Part shown: piece by piece, positions 1 through 12,868 of the stretch | Numbering within the stretch: position 1 is the stretch's first letter | Layout of the letters: each line of letters starts with the position of its first letter | Source of the DNA: Moringa oleifera | Taxonomy: Eukaryota > Streptophyta > Magnoliopsida > Brassicales > Moringaceae | Assembly (NCBI GenBank): GCA_021397835.1 | Contig: JAJFZO010000087.1 | Coordinates: forward strand, 1,488,001 to 1,552,000 | Direction of reading: 5' to 3' | DNA length: 64,000 nucleotides | Notes under the pieces: generated by a model | Told to the model about the DNA's origin: nothing | Seen by the model: the letters and a program-made list of their open reading frames with translations, nothing else | The model's database searches: none | Program-made: the position numbers and the translations under genes

Positions 1-2850
1 AATTTCTTAATATTCTCTCCTCAACACTACCTCCAAAATCTCTCCCTCGAACTCTTGACCATCATGGATATTTATAGATCTTAGTCAAGCTTCCGTTTAA
101 TGCAGCAATAGTTAGTTATATTGCTGCTTTGTTGCAGTTTTTTTACAGCAGTTATAGCATTGCATTACTGCAGCTTATGCTGCAGAATTCCAGCGTTGCT
201 GCAGGATGCTACAGCATTCTGCAACAATGCAAAATCGGCGTCACATAGCCTTCAACCACGACTGAATATGTTATTCAGTATAGAATCATGCTATTCTGAC
301 CAGCCAGTAGAGGATAGAGATTTAATACAACTCTGGTCGTGGGCAAACATTGTTGAACATGGCACCTAGACTAAAGAAGCTAAACACTTTGCCATTCGAG
401 GCAGGTGTCATCCACCTAGCCTTGAATTTAATTGCTCATTGCTTGTTTTTATTCTTATCTCTTGTGATTACTGTGTAGTTTGAAATCTTCAGTATACAGT
501 TTCTGTCCTTGTGGCCAAAAACTCAGTGTTCAGGATCAACAACATCTTGATGTTTTAGATTTATTGTTAATTCTGGGTGGTCAGTTACTGATTCTGCATG
601 TCCCAGTAACATCTTTTGTGTTGGAAGCAATGGAAAAGTTTCTTGTCCAAATATGAAAAGCAGGTCCTGTAAGTGTCTTTCTTAATTTACTTCTCTCTTG
701 ATGGTAAAGATTTTTCTGTGGATTCTGTCAGTGTGAGAACAACCACCAAAAATAACTGAGACCTTAGACCCGAGGGTCTTATTTACAAGGAAAAGACTAA
801 CGCTCTTATCCTCAAATTGATCTAATTCAATTTCAAATGATGAGACAAGCAGATGCTTGTGCAGAGTATGTTAAGATCAGAATCAGATTCTGTTCCTTGC
901 ATCCAGCTGCAACGTTCAGTTCCATGGTTTACAGTATTTTGCTACATCTTGCCCCTTACTATGTTCTTTTAATTTCTGCTATGGCAGCATATGACCCCGA
1001 GGAGATAAAGATGGCATTCTTTTATCATTCATGTGCCAAAGATTTCCTCTTCATTTTGGAAACTAAAGTAGGATATTACCTGATTTTGTGGAGTCAGGTT
1101 CCATGGACCTGAAAATCAGATTCAAATTATATCCGTCTCTGATTCCATTGCATGTTGTCGTAAATATGCATATCTCTTGCATACTGAAATTGAGAATGCC
1201 CTTTAAGCAGCAATTAGTGTTAGAACTTGGGCAAGACTACAGAGCAGTGTCCTCCACTCAATTGTTTCTATTTGCATAGACCATCTGGGTGGTTTTCAGA
1301 GGGGCATAATATGCACTGTCATGGATGGCTTTTGTGGTCAAGAATTCATTCTGTGCATCTAAGAAACGTTGTGTGGCATATGAACCAAATCTTCTCTGAA
1401 ACTGTACGATATCTACTGATATCATTGTCTCCATCCACTACTCTGCTTTGTTCCTTCTTCTTTTTTAGTTTTGTGGCCACTGCACATGAATGTTTAAGTT
1501 TTAGTTTGCCACCTGACGATTTTATGCCATGAAATTTCTGAATTTAATTCAGTTCTCTAACATTTTGCTGCAGATACAAACAAGAGCAAAGAATGCTGAG
1601 AATCCTCTTGATAGTTTTACCTCGGTAAACTCCTCAACCAGACTTTTCCTGCAAATTGTGAATTCAAGATGAGTGTTAATTATGGATTCAAGTGAAGCCC
1701 CATTCAGTTTCTTCCTGGAATCAACTATGTACTTTTTCTCCCTGCTCTCCTTCCTCTCATAAGAATCAAGATAGAGGAGACATTTGGGACCTTATTTTGG
1801 TCCTAAATATACAAAATAAATATTCAGGCATTCCGTTTTTTTGACCTGATATGTTATTCTGTTACAAATTTCAGTAGGGAAGCGAAAAATTCCACGCCCC
1901 AATTACATGCAGCTTTGATTCTGTTAACTATGGCTGAATGAGTTTTCTTTGTATTTGAACGCATATGGTTGCCTTTATTGGGCTCAAGGAAAAGATCTGG
2001 CCCACGAAGAAATTGAGCGCAAGAAACAATCTTGCTTCAGCCCACTTCCCCCAAGTCAAGAGGACCCATTACTCTCTTTTTTTTTTTTTTTTTGCTCAAC
2101 TCTATGCATCTTCTTGTTAGAAGTTACATGGATCATCATAGGAGATTCCTCAAGCACATCCCGCTTGCAAAAAAGCAAGAGGAAAGGAAATTTTCTTCTC
2201 CGGGTTGGATTCATGAGACTGATTCCTTTCATGGGGACCATCGGCATTAGTTTTCAGAGCCAGTTTCCTTCGAAATCACAACTCTCATGCGAATCTAAAT
2301 CCCACAATAAAAGATAAAACAGACCGACATATATACGTATACACTGCCAGATTCAAGCAATCGTCCTTATCACAGTGCAGCAAATTGATTCAGAAAGATG
2401 ACAAACGCCTTTTCCTTGCTTCTACCCACATGAAGATGTTATCAAAAACTATGCAGTATGCCCCCCTCCTCTCCCCCTGCACAATTATGATTCAATTCAA
2501 TCAATGAATCTCTGGTACAAAGACACCATGTGGCTCTTATGATGGCCCCAGGCTGGAAAAAAAAAGCTGCAGCTTCAGTAAATTTTGGGCCGCCCCATGT
2601 GTGGTTAATGATCAAAACACCACCTGGGTTACCATGACCCACTAGGACAGACCTTCAGATTGTACTCATGGGCTTTAAACTCATGTTTTTTTTTTTTTCA
2701 CCAGCCCAAGTCAGCGAGTCAATTCATCGAACAGGTAGACTGCGTCACAAGCTTTCATCTTTTCACCTGTGAGGTACTTACTAATGAAGGCTGTAAAATC
2801 GAAATGAAAAATCAGAAATTTTATTTTTTTATTTATTTTATCATAAAATA
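1..2850. other. Left flank, unassigned, less AT-rich than the following intergenic DNA
   Basis: No recognisable protein domain is encoded in any frame. Open frames here are short and have no family resemblance. The base composition is closer to transcribed or intronic plant DNA than to the AT-rich tracts that follow. A cluster of GCTGC/GCAGC words lies at about 100-235. An AATAAA at about 1,815 could be a poly(A) signal for a plus-strand gene starting left of the window. Poly-T runs occur near 2,078-2,094 and 2,686-2,698. Confidence 0.4.
607..1599 (+). other. Possible last two exons of an upstream plus-strand gene (speculative)
   Basis: A 62-bp candidate exon (607-668) is bounded by TCCCAG before it and GTAAGTG after it, and stays open in one frame for 20 full codons. 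A second acceptor, TTTTGCTGCAG ending at 1,573, opens a candidate terminal exon. Joined in phase, it reads nine more codons to a TGA at 1,597-1,599. The protein fragment is too short to assign to a family, and nothing upstream confirms the frame. It could equally be non-coding or chance splice-site resemblance. Transcript data would settle it. Confidence 0.15.
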
Positions 2851-5529
2851 ATAATGAAATTATGTGAATCTCATTTGAATTTGAAAGTAAGTGACAGGAA
2901 GGACAAACCTAAGTTTTTCGTTTTTGACTATTAAGTAAAATTATTATTTTGTGTTTTATTTATTTCTAAATTTATGGGTAAAATAAAAAATCAAAATATG
3001 ATATTAATTTATGTTTAAGAATTAAAAAAAAATTTCTTTTTATGGATGATTATATATTGTCAATGTGATATAAATTCATTACTTATTTTTTAAAAAATAT
3101 ATTACTTATAAAACAAAAATATAATTTTAATAAATATTTATCTATGTTTTTTGAAAATCATAAAATTTATTAAAATACATAATAAATTGACAAATATATT
3201 AATTTTTTTAAAAAAATATGAAAATAGATTTATAATAAATCATTTTGATTAAATGTATAGGTGGAATTTACGCAATTCTTGAAATTTAAGTAAACGGTTT
3301 ATTCTAAATTTGATTTATCATTTTGATTCTTAACTTTTATGATTTTTATTTATTTTAATTATTTATAAATAATATTATTATTAACTTTATTTATTATTTA
3401 TTAATTTATAAAAATTTAAATTTTTATTTATCTAAATTATATTATAATTTCTATCAAAAATCAACATAATCAAATCAATAAAAAAATTTTGACATGTTTT
3501 GAAATAGCGATAATTGGATTTTCGTGATCAATGCAACAAATCGGCCACTCTGGCTTGGACCCTCACACCGGAGGGGTGGTGTTCCCTATCAAGGGGGTGC
3601 AACATAAAGACTACATAGATGTGTAGTGTATGCCAAATGAATTTGACATTTAATGTTTCGATCTTATATTGTACAATACATGTGCCCGATTTGTTAATGG
3701 TTGAAGTACATCCGTAAAGTCCTTGGCTTTCCGGTTTTTTCGGGGCTTAGCTGTAATGGGACCATTTTCCATCGCCATTTCATCTTGAATCTTTATTTCA
3801 ATGCACATTTTAATGGTAGGTTGTTCTTGTGCTCTTAAGTCTTATAGGCCATGTGTGGCTTCAACATTTTCCACATTAATCGATGTTAATCAGATTGGTG
3901 TACCAACCCAACTATCCCACCATATCCGGTTGCATGAGATTGTCATCTAAATCTTTGGTGGTTAGGGTTATAAAGTTTTTGCCATAAAGGATAAGAGTGG
4001 GAAAAAAAGTGAAAAAATTATTTATCATTGATAATATCTTATTTTATTTTAGTTATATAAATATCATGATTATTTTGATAATGTTAATTTTGTAAAGTTT
4101 CTTACTATCAATCAAATTTTTATAACTATTTTTTATTATTTTAAAATACATTTTTAAAATATATAAAAATATCTTATATACATATAATTTTTAAATAATA
4201 TAAAAATTAAACATTTTAGTACTATATATCATCAACGTCAGTTTTGAGTTTGTGTATCAGGTGCAACTTTTCATGCCCTTAAATTTGGGGTCCGAACATT
4301 TATATATATGTTTATATGATTTTATAATATTTTAGATATAATATAAAAAAAGTTTTAAGTTTGAATATTTAACATGACTTGAATTTAAACAAAAATTAAA
4401 TTAAAATAATTTAACATCTTAAAATTTATTTAGGCTTATATTGTATTTTAAAATTTTATTTAAATTTTTAAATCAAATTGTAAAAATAATCAGATTTGAT
4501 CCTATATATCATCCACCTTATATAAATTTACTGAAATGTTACATAACCTATGATCCAAATTTTCAAAATTATTAAAGTATTTGGTCGATATTGCTTTTCG
4601 AAGTTCATCCCCTATTTTTTCATGGAAGACAATACACATTTCTCCTTCCGTTATATCTATCTCATCTTTTAGCCCTTATAAATCACCATAACTCAAAGTA
4701 TGCAATAAAGCTTACACCTTTTTTTTCGGCGTTACGTAAGAAGCAATACATTCTTTATGATATTTATGTTCGGTATACATGGATGGTGTTGTTTTAACCT
4801 AATTACACACATGGGGTCATTCGGACTCATACCCTCGATACCCAAATTTCTCAAAAATCACTTGAATCCGTAACCTTTTCTTTCGAAAATCCTTAGAGGA
4901 ATTTGCCTAAAAAAGTATGTAAAAGATTCGTCGATGAAGAAAACCAAAAGGGTTGTTACAAATTTACGGTTAAAGAGAAAAGATGATCTCGTCAAGTTTT
5001 CTTGCTATAAGGTAATACCATTATGAAAATAATTGTTTTGAAAATAAAATAAGAAAAGTGATTTTGATGATTTAAGATTTAAATTTTTTATTGATTTGAC
5101 TGATATTATATTTTTAAAATAAATATTATTTAAAATTTAAAATTATATTTTTATATGAAATTTAATAACCCATTAAATTTTAATTTACTAATTTAAATTA
5201 AATTAAATTTTGATTCAAAAGATTATAAAATTTAAAAATATTTTATTATTAAAACATCTCAAAAATAACTTAAATAAATTTTACATAACTCTTTTCTTAA
5301 TTTTAAATAATTTACTACTCAGAAGTTATTTTTATAATTTTTTTTACATTTTTATTCAATATAAATTTTAATAATTTTAAAATTTTTTAATGATAGTTTG
5401 AATATTTTTTATATTTGTAATGAATTTAAAGTCAAATTATAAATATTTATAATTTATTTTTATTAAAATTTATAACTCATAATTTAATTATTAATTTTAA
5501 AATATTAATATTAATTATCTTATTAACGT

Positions 5530-5815
5530 GTTACTTTTTTCTTTTTTTTTGACAGATGCGAAAATCGATTAAATTTCCAGAAGATTTTAGTCCCATGTGT
5601 GGAAGAAGAGGCGAGGAGGGAGTCAATTTGTAGCCCACGGAAGGCGCCTTCGCTTGCTCGGGTGCGCCAGTCACGCATGGGGCTCGGGTGGTGATAGTTG
5701 TGGGTCCGAGGGGTCCGTATTCGGTCGGTTTGATCCTCAACTGACCAACCAATCTCAATCACAGAACATGGGTTGGCTTCCTTTCAACACTGTGACCCAC
5801 GGGCCCACTTTCTCA
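5530..5815. other. GC-richer intergenic island
   Basis: A sharply bounded island of higher GC lies in otherwise AT-rich sequence. It is open in several frames on both strands, as expected when AT-rich stop codons are scarce, and no frame resembles a known protein. It ends with GGGCCCAC at 5,801-5,808, a TCP-type motif. It could be a conserved regulatory block or an insertion remnant. Confidence 0.4.
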
Positions 5816-6446
5816 CTTTTATTTCTTTTCCACCTTTCCCATTTTCAAATACTAAATAATTATTATAAGTTCCTTATCACATTTAATAATAATAATAATA
5901 ATATAAGATATTTAATAAAAAAATTTAAATTCTGTAAAATTAATATAAAATTAGTTTTTAATATTATTCTACGTAATCATTCAAAAATATATTCCCTTGT
6001 GATATATTTGCATTTTACTTAATGATGAGTTTATTGATATGATTTTTTTTAATGTAAGTAATGAATATAATTAACTTTAATATTATTTATCATGTATCAA
6101 AATATTTAATTTTAAAAAATAATTATATTTAATTATCTTTACAAAACTAAAATTTTTATGTACTTATTTAGTGTGAAAATTTTTAAAAATTCAATTTTGT
6201 AATAGTGTCTCTTGTGAGTTATATTTACCTAAACTATGATATTAATTCGTATTTGATATATAGTTTTTAAACAAAAAATTATTCTAATCAGTTGATGAGA
6301 AATTGAATTTGATCAATTTTATTATTAATTTATCAATTAGATTCTTGAAGATTTTTACTTATTAATTTTTTAAAAAATTATGATACGTGATAATTTTATA
6401 AAATTAATGATTATTTTTTATTTTTTATTTATTTTAAAGTAAATAT

Positions 6447-6903
6447 TATATAAAATTTAATATTTATTTTATGTTATCAAATAAATCTTTGTATTTAAAA
6501 ATAATAAATTAAATATTAATCTATCAATTTAATTTAAATTATTATAAAAATAAAAGAATTTTTATTATTTAAATACCTCAAAAATATTAAAAATAAAATT
6601 TTTACTTCATTTTGAGTTTATCTTTCAAATTTAAATAATTTTTGATATAAAACCTATTTATTGTGAGTTTTTAAAAATTTTAATAATATAAAATTTAAAA
6701 TATGTATATTAGCATTTTAAAAATTTTTATGACAGTATTTTGAAAATTTTTTTACATATATAAAAAATTTTAAGTTAAAATTTATTGTATAAGATTTTTA
6801 ATGTGAATATTTCATCTACATTGATATTTTAAGCTTTGATTCATATTTTTTAAAATAAAAAATTGATTAGTAATCTTCAATAAACATTAAAATTTTATAA
6901 AAT
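6447..6903. mobile_element. MITE-like AT-rich element (degenerate copy)
   Basis: The left end (TATATAAAATTTAATATTTA then ATGTTATCAAATAAATCTTT) resembles the reverse complement of the right end (TTTATAAAATTTTAATGTTT then ATTGAAGATTACTAATCAAT). The interior shares word order with the elements at 31,142 and 40,801. The inverted repeats are imperfect and AT-rich, so exact ends are uncertain. Confidence 0.35.
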
Positions 6904-6984
6904 TTTTATTTTTATTTTATTTTTTAGTTTGTCAAATTTTGTTTATAATTTCATTAAATAACTCCGAGTCAAACTTAGATCCGT

Positions 6985-6988
<4 letters not shown>

Positions 6989-7019
<31 letters not shown>
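6989..7019. repeat. (TA)n microsatellite
   Basis: About 15 uninterrupted AT/TA dinucleotide units. Confidence 0.95.
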
Positions 7020-7021
<2 letters not shown>

Positions 7022-8196
7022 TCACAAGTTAAAATACCCAGTTCAAAAAACTTATTAATTAAATAAGATAACACTTATTTCTTACAAAACTCATATCTAC
7101 AAAATATGAATTTGAAGTGAAATTCTTGAAAAGTCAATTTTGCCACCGTCTCTTTGTAAATTAAATCCACCTTAGCTAACGTATTGATTGGGTATACACC
7201 ATATAGCCTCGTGAGAGTAGATTGGAGGGACGGGTAAGTTAACGTATTAATTGGACTATTTAATTTACATTAGCAAATTCCATATTCAAAGAGACTAAAG
7301 GGGAGGCGTGTAGAGAGAGCAAAGTCTGGGCCTTAGAACGTGGGAAGTAACCATCTTGGATTAGCTTGTTGATGGCGAAGAGAAAAGAACCAAATGTAGT
7401 GGCTGTCGTTTGATCTCATAAACTTTATAATATCTGATAATGACTATATAATATATGGTCCTCTTTCATACAGCTTCTAGCTGCAGGACCGCAACCAAAG
7501 CCAGCATCCTCCTTCTCTACGTCAAGCCATTAAAAATGCACATGAATCAAGTCCAATAGTTCTTACCATTTTGCCACAATTTCTCTGTAAATTAATATCA
7601 CGATGTCGGGATAAAACTCGCATCGATTCAAAAATATATATAATATAATTTTAAATATATTTGAAACTTTTTCTTTTTTTTATATTGTTATGGAAACAGT
7701 GTGATTAAAAAAATGAATGATTTTTTATTTTAATTTAATATAAAATTTTTGTCAAAATTTTGGAAGGTCATTATTATTAAATATTAATAAAAATTTTGAT
7801 TAATTATACTTTACTTGTTAAATAAAATATTAATTATAGCAACATAAACAACCTGATTGATGAAATAAATATGATAACGACAATTTATTTGAAAAAAATA
7901 CGATTAAAATGAACAATATCTGACATGATTTTGATTTTATGTTGTTGATTAATTTTAATAGTTATTATCGTTAAATATTTTTAAAAATCTCAATTAATTA
8001 TATTTTATCAAATAAATAAGTTATAGCTTTTTAAAATATTTAATTGATAAATAAAACATGATAAAGATTGTCTATTTGTAAAAAATTAAGATTAAATAAA
8101 TAATTCTTTATGTGACTTTTTCACAAATTTCCTATATCAAAGATTTTAGATGTTATCACTATCAAAAATTTCAAAAAATCGTGCTTAATTGTGCTT

Positions 8197-8253
8197 TTAC
8201 CTAATAAATAAATTATTATTATTATTATTATTCAAAATACCTATAATAAATAA

Positions 8254-8285
<32 letters not shown>

Positions 8286-8298
8286 AAATACCTAATCG
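8197..8298. repeat. Two tandem copies of an AATAAATTA(TTA)n TCAAAATACCT unit
   Basis: The module AATAAATTATTATT... followed by TCAAAATACCTA occurs twice in direct succession. The second copy has a longer TTA tract. This is a compound tandem duplication carrying a trinucleotide microsatellite, probably highly variable in length. Confidence 0.85.
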
Positions 8299-10507
8299 AG
8301 GAACATGGCATGATAAAGACGGTCCAATTATTAATAAAACACCCATAACACATAAGGCATAAGAAAAAAAAGCATATGGTATGGCATTACAAACAGTGTC
8401 ATGTGGCCTTGTAAGGCTAGTCGAAGTGTCCTATTTTGATTATTTTTGGACTGACCATAAGGCAATAAATGACCTTCCCAGCATCTTTTTAGGCACAGTG
8501 TGGTCCATTAGGGCCGAGTTGCCTGCTTCCCTCTGCATGCGTCACTTTTATTACAGATCCTCTTAGTGAACCCTACAGAACATTAGCTTACCTTCGGTCG
8601 TTTTACGACAAAACACAAAAGCAAAACGCAGAAAGCTTAAAAGTTAACATTGATATTTAACTAATTTTCCTACCTATCATCTTGAATTTGGTTTTCCTAG
8701 AAGCCAACGTTTTCATTTCCAGTCACATGTAAGTCATGTTTTTTTTCCAAAATTTTTGTAACAATGTTTTTAATTATATTTATTTTTTATTTTACATTTA
8801 AAAGTATTGATTAGATCAACTAGACATTTGATGTTTTATATTCATGTATTTTAATAATAAAAATATTATTTATTTTTTAAATATTTAAAAATTTTAATTA
8901 AAAAATTAAAATATACATTTAATTAATTTATGCATGAAAATTTAAATTAAAAATTGATATAATTTATTTTTATATTTATCTAAGTTGTTATATTTAAAAA
9001 TAAACAAATTTGTTTTGCAAAGTGGAATGAGCATTTCGCACTTTGAGGTTCTTTTTATTTGAAAATGTCTGTTTTTACTAATTTTATTACATATTTATCG
9101 ATTAAAAAAATTACATCCATCATCAATTTTTAAACTGAGTAATTATTAAAATTTGTTTAATATTTAATTTAATTGAACAATAAATTATATTTGTTTTAAA
9201 AATTATAATCTTTTTAAAGTTTGAGATTACATGAATATTTTTTTTGAATTTTTGTCTTTATATATAATAAATACAAAATTGTAAATATTTAATAACTTTA
9301 CCTAAAATTGGGATGCGGAATAACTATAGGAGAGATGAAAAAGGTCTGCAAGCCACAGATTCACGAGTCATTTCCATTCACAGAATCACAACCAACCAAC
9401 ACAGCAACCACCAAGGAGCAAGTGGTGGTACCTTCAGTACATCTGCTAGTCATACTTGATTTGCGAATTAAATGAAGAAAAGTAACATTTCTAGTTTCAT
9501 GTTCTTTTCATTGTGCTTTACCAGCTTGTACTTTTACCCTTTCTTATCATCCAAACAGAAACTTGGGAGAAAACAGAGAAGATTTTAGGAAATATTGGAT
9601 GAGTTGGAGTACAAAATGGGAAAGAAAGATTAAGTGTGGTGTGAGAATTTCAAAGCTGGAACAAGAAAATGGAAGAACGTGTCAAGAAGACCCTTAAAGA
9701 GGGAACAAAAAGAGAAAAACCATTAACTTTGAAACTTGAAATCAGAAAGCTAAATCCTTTTTGTTAATTACTTTCAAAAGCTACCATTAAAAGCTATATA
9801 TTTTTTCAGTTTGTAGACCGAAGGACACTAAGAATAGCTTTTGGCAGCTAGAAAAAGAATGCTTTTAGGTTTTCTGTTTTTCAACCAGTACTGAGAATTA
9901 ACTGCTAAGAAAGATGATAACCACAGCTGTTTTTTTATTTTTTTAAATAAATATTAATTTAAACTTTAAAAAATAGTTTTTTTTAATTTTTTACTTCAAA
10001 TTTTAAAGTGTCATCAATTTGTTAAGTTTAATTGATTTAAATTATTGTAAAAATAGATACTTTTATTATTAAAATAGATAAAAATGATTCTTATAAATTT
10101 TTTATTTTATTTTGGAGTTAATCCTTGATTTTAAATTTATTATGATATTTTAAAATTTTGACAATAAATTTTTTCAAAAAATATTTTAAGTATTTAAAAA
10201 ATTTTGAAATTTTTTATAATAGTAATTTAAAATTTTTTATATTTACGAAAAAATTAAATCAAAATTCATAGTACAGAATATATAATATGAATATCTATTT
10301 AATATTTTTAATAAAATTAGATTAAATTTAAATTAATAAATTAGATTTTAATTTATCATGTTTTAAAATTTATGATTAATTTTATTAAAAAATTAAAACT
10401 ATATTTGTTAAAAAAATTTACTGATGTGAATTGAAATTGTTAATTTATATATGTATATATATATTTGAGAGGATTAGTTAACATAGTATTTGAACGTGAT
10501 TTGTTTT

Positions 10508-10571
10508 TGGGGGGGAGGGGGGAGGGGGGAGAGAGAGAGAGAGAGAAGAGAGGGAAGGGTGGGACCGGGGG
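10508..10571 (+). promoter_or_regulatory. G-tract plus (GA)n block upstream of the SAUR gene
   Basis: Three G-runs of 7, 6 and 6 bases (10,509-10,515, 10,517-10,522, 10,524-10,529) are separated by single A bases. A (GA)n tract follows, then GGG, GGG, GGG and GGGGG runs to 10,571. The pattern fits a potential G-quadruplex next to a GAGA-type motif that BPC proteins can bind. GTGGGACC at 10,559-10,566 is a TCP class I-type site. The block lies about 160-220 bp upstream of the proposed TATA box. The regulatory role is inferred. Confidence 0.5.
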
Positions 10572-10728
10572 TGTCCTTAGGAAGGGTAACAAGGGGAAGT
10601 AAAACCCTATGAGATGGCACCAAGCATGTCCTTGGAGGTCACACGGACCCCAAAAACACCCATGGTCTGTCCTTTGCCCCCACAACCCCACATGCTTTTG
10701 TTTCTCTCTCTACACCTTCTTCCTCACC

Positions 10729-10736
10729 ATAAATAC
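10729..10736 (+). promoter_or_regulatory. TATA box of the SAUR50-type gene
   Basis: ATAAATAC sits about 95 bp before the start codon, giving a predicted transcription start near 10,760 and a leader of about 70 nt, a normal length for this family. Its position also argues that the open frame further upstream is not part of the protein. Confidence 0.6.
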
Positions 10737-10830
10737 TCCTGCTACCCCCCCTCCCTCATTTCACACACCACCTTCACAATTTCCATCTTCCCTCTCAAAC
10801 CCTCGGAATCATCTCCTTCTTTGTGCGAAA

Positions 10831-11148
10831 ATGGCGATCAGGAAGTCAACTAAACTTACACAAACTGCTGTTCTCAAGCAAATCCTCAAGAGATGCTCCA
10901 GTCTGGGCAAGAAACAGACCTACCACGACGAGCAAGGCCTCCCTCTCGACGTCCCAAAAGGGCATTTCGTCGTCTACGTTGGCGAGCAGAGGAGCAGATA
11001 CATTGTGCCTATCTCGTTCTTGTCTCGACCGGAGTTTCAATCTTTGCTGCAACAAGCAGAAGAAGAATTTGGGTTCGATCACGACATGGGTCTCACCATT
11101 CCTTGCGAAGAAGTCGTTTTCCAGTCCCTAACGTCGATGCTCAGATGA
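10831..11148 (+). CDS. SAUR50: Small auxin-up RNA protein, SAUR50/51/54 clade
   Basis: This intronless gene encodes 105 aa, a usual length for the clade. The N-terminus carries the clade signature [20 protein letters not shown] (residues 7-26). The SAUR domain (Pfam auxin_inducible) runs from about 37 to 103. It includes [10 protein letters not shown] (37-46), [16 protein letters not shown] (49-64), [20 protein letters not shown] (69-88) and TIPCEE (89-94). SAURs of this type bind and inhibit PP2C.D phosphatases, which keeps plasma-membrane H+-ATPases active and promotes cell expansion. That role comes from family knowledge, not from this sequence. I chose the ATG at 10,831 because homologues begin with MA(I/V) there. 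The frame is open for 74 more codons upstream, but that stretch contains the TATA box. The symbol names the clade; a one-to-one orthologue is not proven. Confidence 0.95.
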   Translation: MAIRKSTKLTQTAVLKQILKRCSSLGKKQTYHDEQGLPLDVPKGHFVVYVGEQRSRYIVPISFLSRPEFQSLLQQAEEEFGFDHDMGLTIPCEEVVFQSLTSMLR

Positions 11149-12211
11149 GAAAGACGAGAAACAACCAAGATTCAAGCAAGCAGAGCTGCTAGAAGTGGAG
11201 GCTGGTTACTGGTTACTGGTTAGGCTGTTTCTTTCAAATTTTTGGAGAAGTTAAAGCTAAAGACGAAGCTGCTTCATTGCTTCTCTGGTTTAATTTCTCT
11301 TCTGTTTTTTTTTTTTTATTTTTTTTATTTCTCCCCATCTTAGAGACACTATCTGACCCAAGAAACCCATGAATATTATCTGGGTTTTCCATTTGTAAAT
11401 CCTACAAGAACTAGAAAATTTTCCTCATGGAGGTATCTCTACCAGTGTACCCAGTGAGAGAGAACTAATTAATATCGAGCATTTATGGAGATTTCTTCTT
11501 CCTGTATCTTCTTCCAGCAAGAACATAGACAAAATCCACTAGATTCAGGGTCTTGTCTCTCTCCTCTCTGCATCTCTTTCTTCCCTTTTCTTTTTCAATA
11601 TTCCAAGACCTCGCCTGGTTAACTCAACAGTTCAACCGTTAAAACTGTTAAAGATACCTCCGTGCCAGAAAAGTCAAGAAGAACAGGACCTGGTTTTTTT
11701 TTTTTTTTCCGGGCATTTCATCAAACAGGTTGTGATCACAACGATACAAGAAAGTCAAGGCGACCGTACGAGTTAACAGTAATGTCACTGAAGCTAACAT
11801 GTCCAAGTTCTAAAAGCATTGAAAGTACAGAACAGAAGAAGAGTCCGTGACTCTGTCTACTGTTTTTGTTTCAAGACATGTCCGATAAATAAATTAAATC
11901 GCGAAGGTGAAGGTACTTGGGTTGTTCTTTTGACAGTTAAACAGCAGAGACGAAATGATTCAGTTGGTGACTGCCTGCTAATAACCTTCTGGTTCTCAAG
12001 AAAATTTTAAAATTTTCGGAGTTTTAATTATCTACAAATTTTATTATTTATTTTTAAAATGAATATCCTAATTTTCATTGCATAAATTTAATTAAATCTA
12101 AATTATGTATTAAACATTTACTTTTTATAAAAAAACAGAAAAAGAAAATATCGCTGTCAAATGTGAATAGGCAGGCATTGTACAGTCAACATCGAACCGG
12201 ATACCATGTGC

Positions 12212-12222
12212 GTGGGACCCAC
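12212..12222. promoter_or_regulatory. Palindromic TCP-type motif GTGGGACCCAC
   Basis: The near-palindrome contains both GTGGGACC and GGACCCAC, matching the class I TCP consensus GGNCCCAC on both strands. It lies about 1.1 kb downstream of the SAUR50-type stop codon. Function is inferred from sequence only. Confidence 0.35.
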
Positions 12223-12325
12223 CAAGGAAATCTGGTTTATAACTCTCTGTCATTTAAAAGTTTACTGTCAGGTTCCACAGAATGGACGGTTGTGATTGCA
12301 GTCGTACTTGTTTCACAAGTTTTTA

Positions 12326-12868
12326 ATAATATTTAAGATAAATATTATTTTAAATTTTATTCTTATTTTTTCATTAAAATTTACTTTTAAAATATATTCA
12401 AATAAATATTAATATTTTAATTTAAATTAAATTAAATTTTATTAAAAATTTAAATAATAAATATATTTAGATTAAAATTTATAATAAATTTTAATTTATA
12501 ATTTTTCATAAATATAATAAAATATTTAAACTATCATTATAAAAAAGTTTAAATTTTTTTGATATTAAAAATAAATTTTTTAAAAATATATAATATAAAA
12601 ATTTAAAAAATTTATAAATAAATAGTTAATTTTTAAAAATAAATAAATTTGAGAGATAAAATTAAAATAAAATATAAAATATATTTGAATAGTTTTTAGT
12701 TATTTTAATAATAAAAAATTATCAAAATTTTATAATCATTCTAGATCAAAATTTAATTTAAATAAAATTAATAAATTATAATTTTTTTGGATATATTTTT
12801 AAAAATTAGGGTTTGATTAGAAAGAGAATAAAACTTAAGATTTTAAATAATATTTATCCTAATATTTA
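12326..12868. mobile_element. MITE-like AT-rich element with long imperfect terminal inverted repeats
   Basis: The left end reads AATATTTAAGATAAATATTA. The reverse complement of the right end reads AATATTAGGATAAATATTAT, and the similarity continues for roughly 70 bp through ATTCTTATTTTTTC versus ATTCTCTTTCTAATC. The interior contains words such as TTTGAGAGATAAAATTAAAA, which are the reverse complement of words in the element at 31,142. It may be a separate subfamily. It has no coding capacity. Confidence 0.45.

Larger units (their letters stand above)
2851..10500. other. AT-rich intergenic DNA
   Basis: No coding region is supported. The stretch is dominated by A/T words and poly-A/T runs, with small GC-richer patches at about 3,530-3,960, 5,530-5,815, 7,140-7,540, 8,380-8,720 and 9,310-9,900. 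It holds the microsatellites and one of the MITE-like elements listed separately. Confidence 0.75.

Noticed and set aside
10609..10830. In-frame upstream extension of the SAUR50-type protein by 74 residues
   Set aside because: The extension has no SAUR resemblance, contains the predicted TATA box, and homologues start at the ATG at 10,831.
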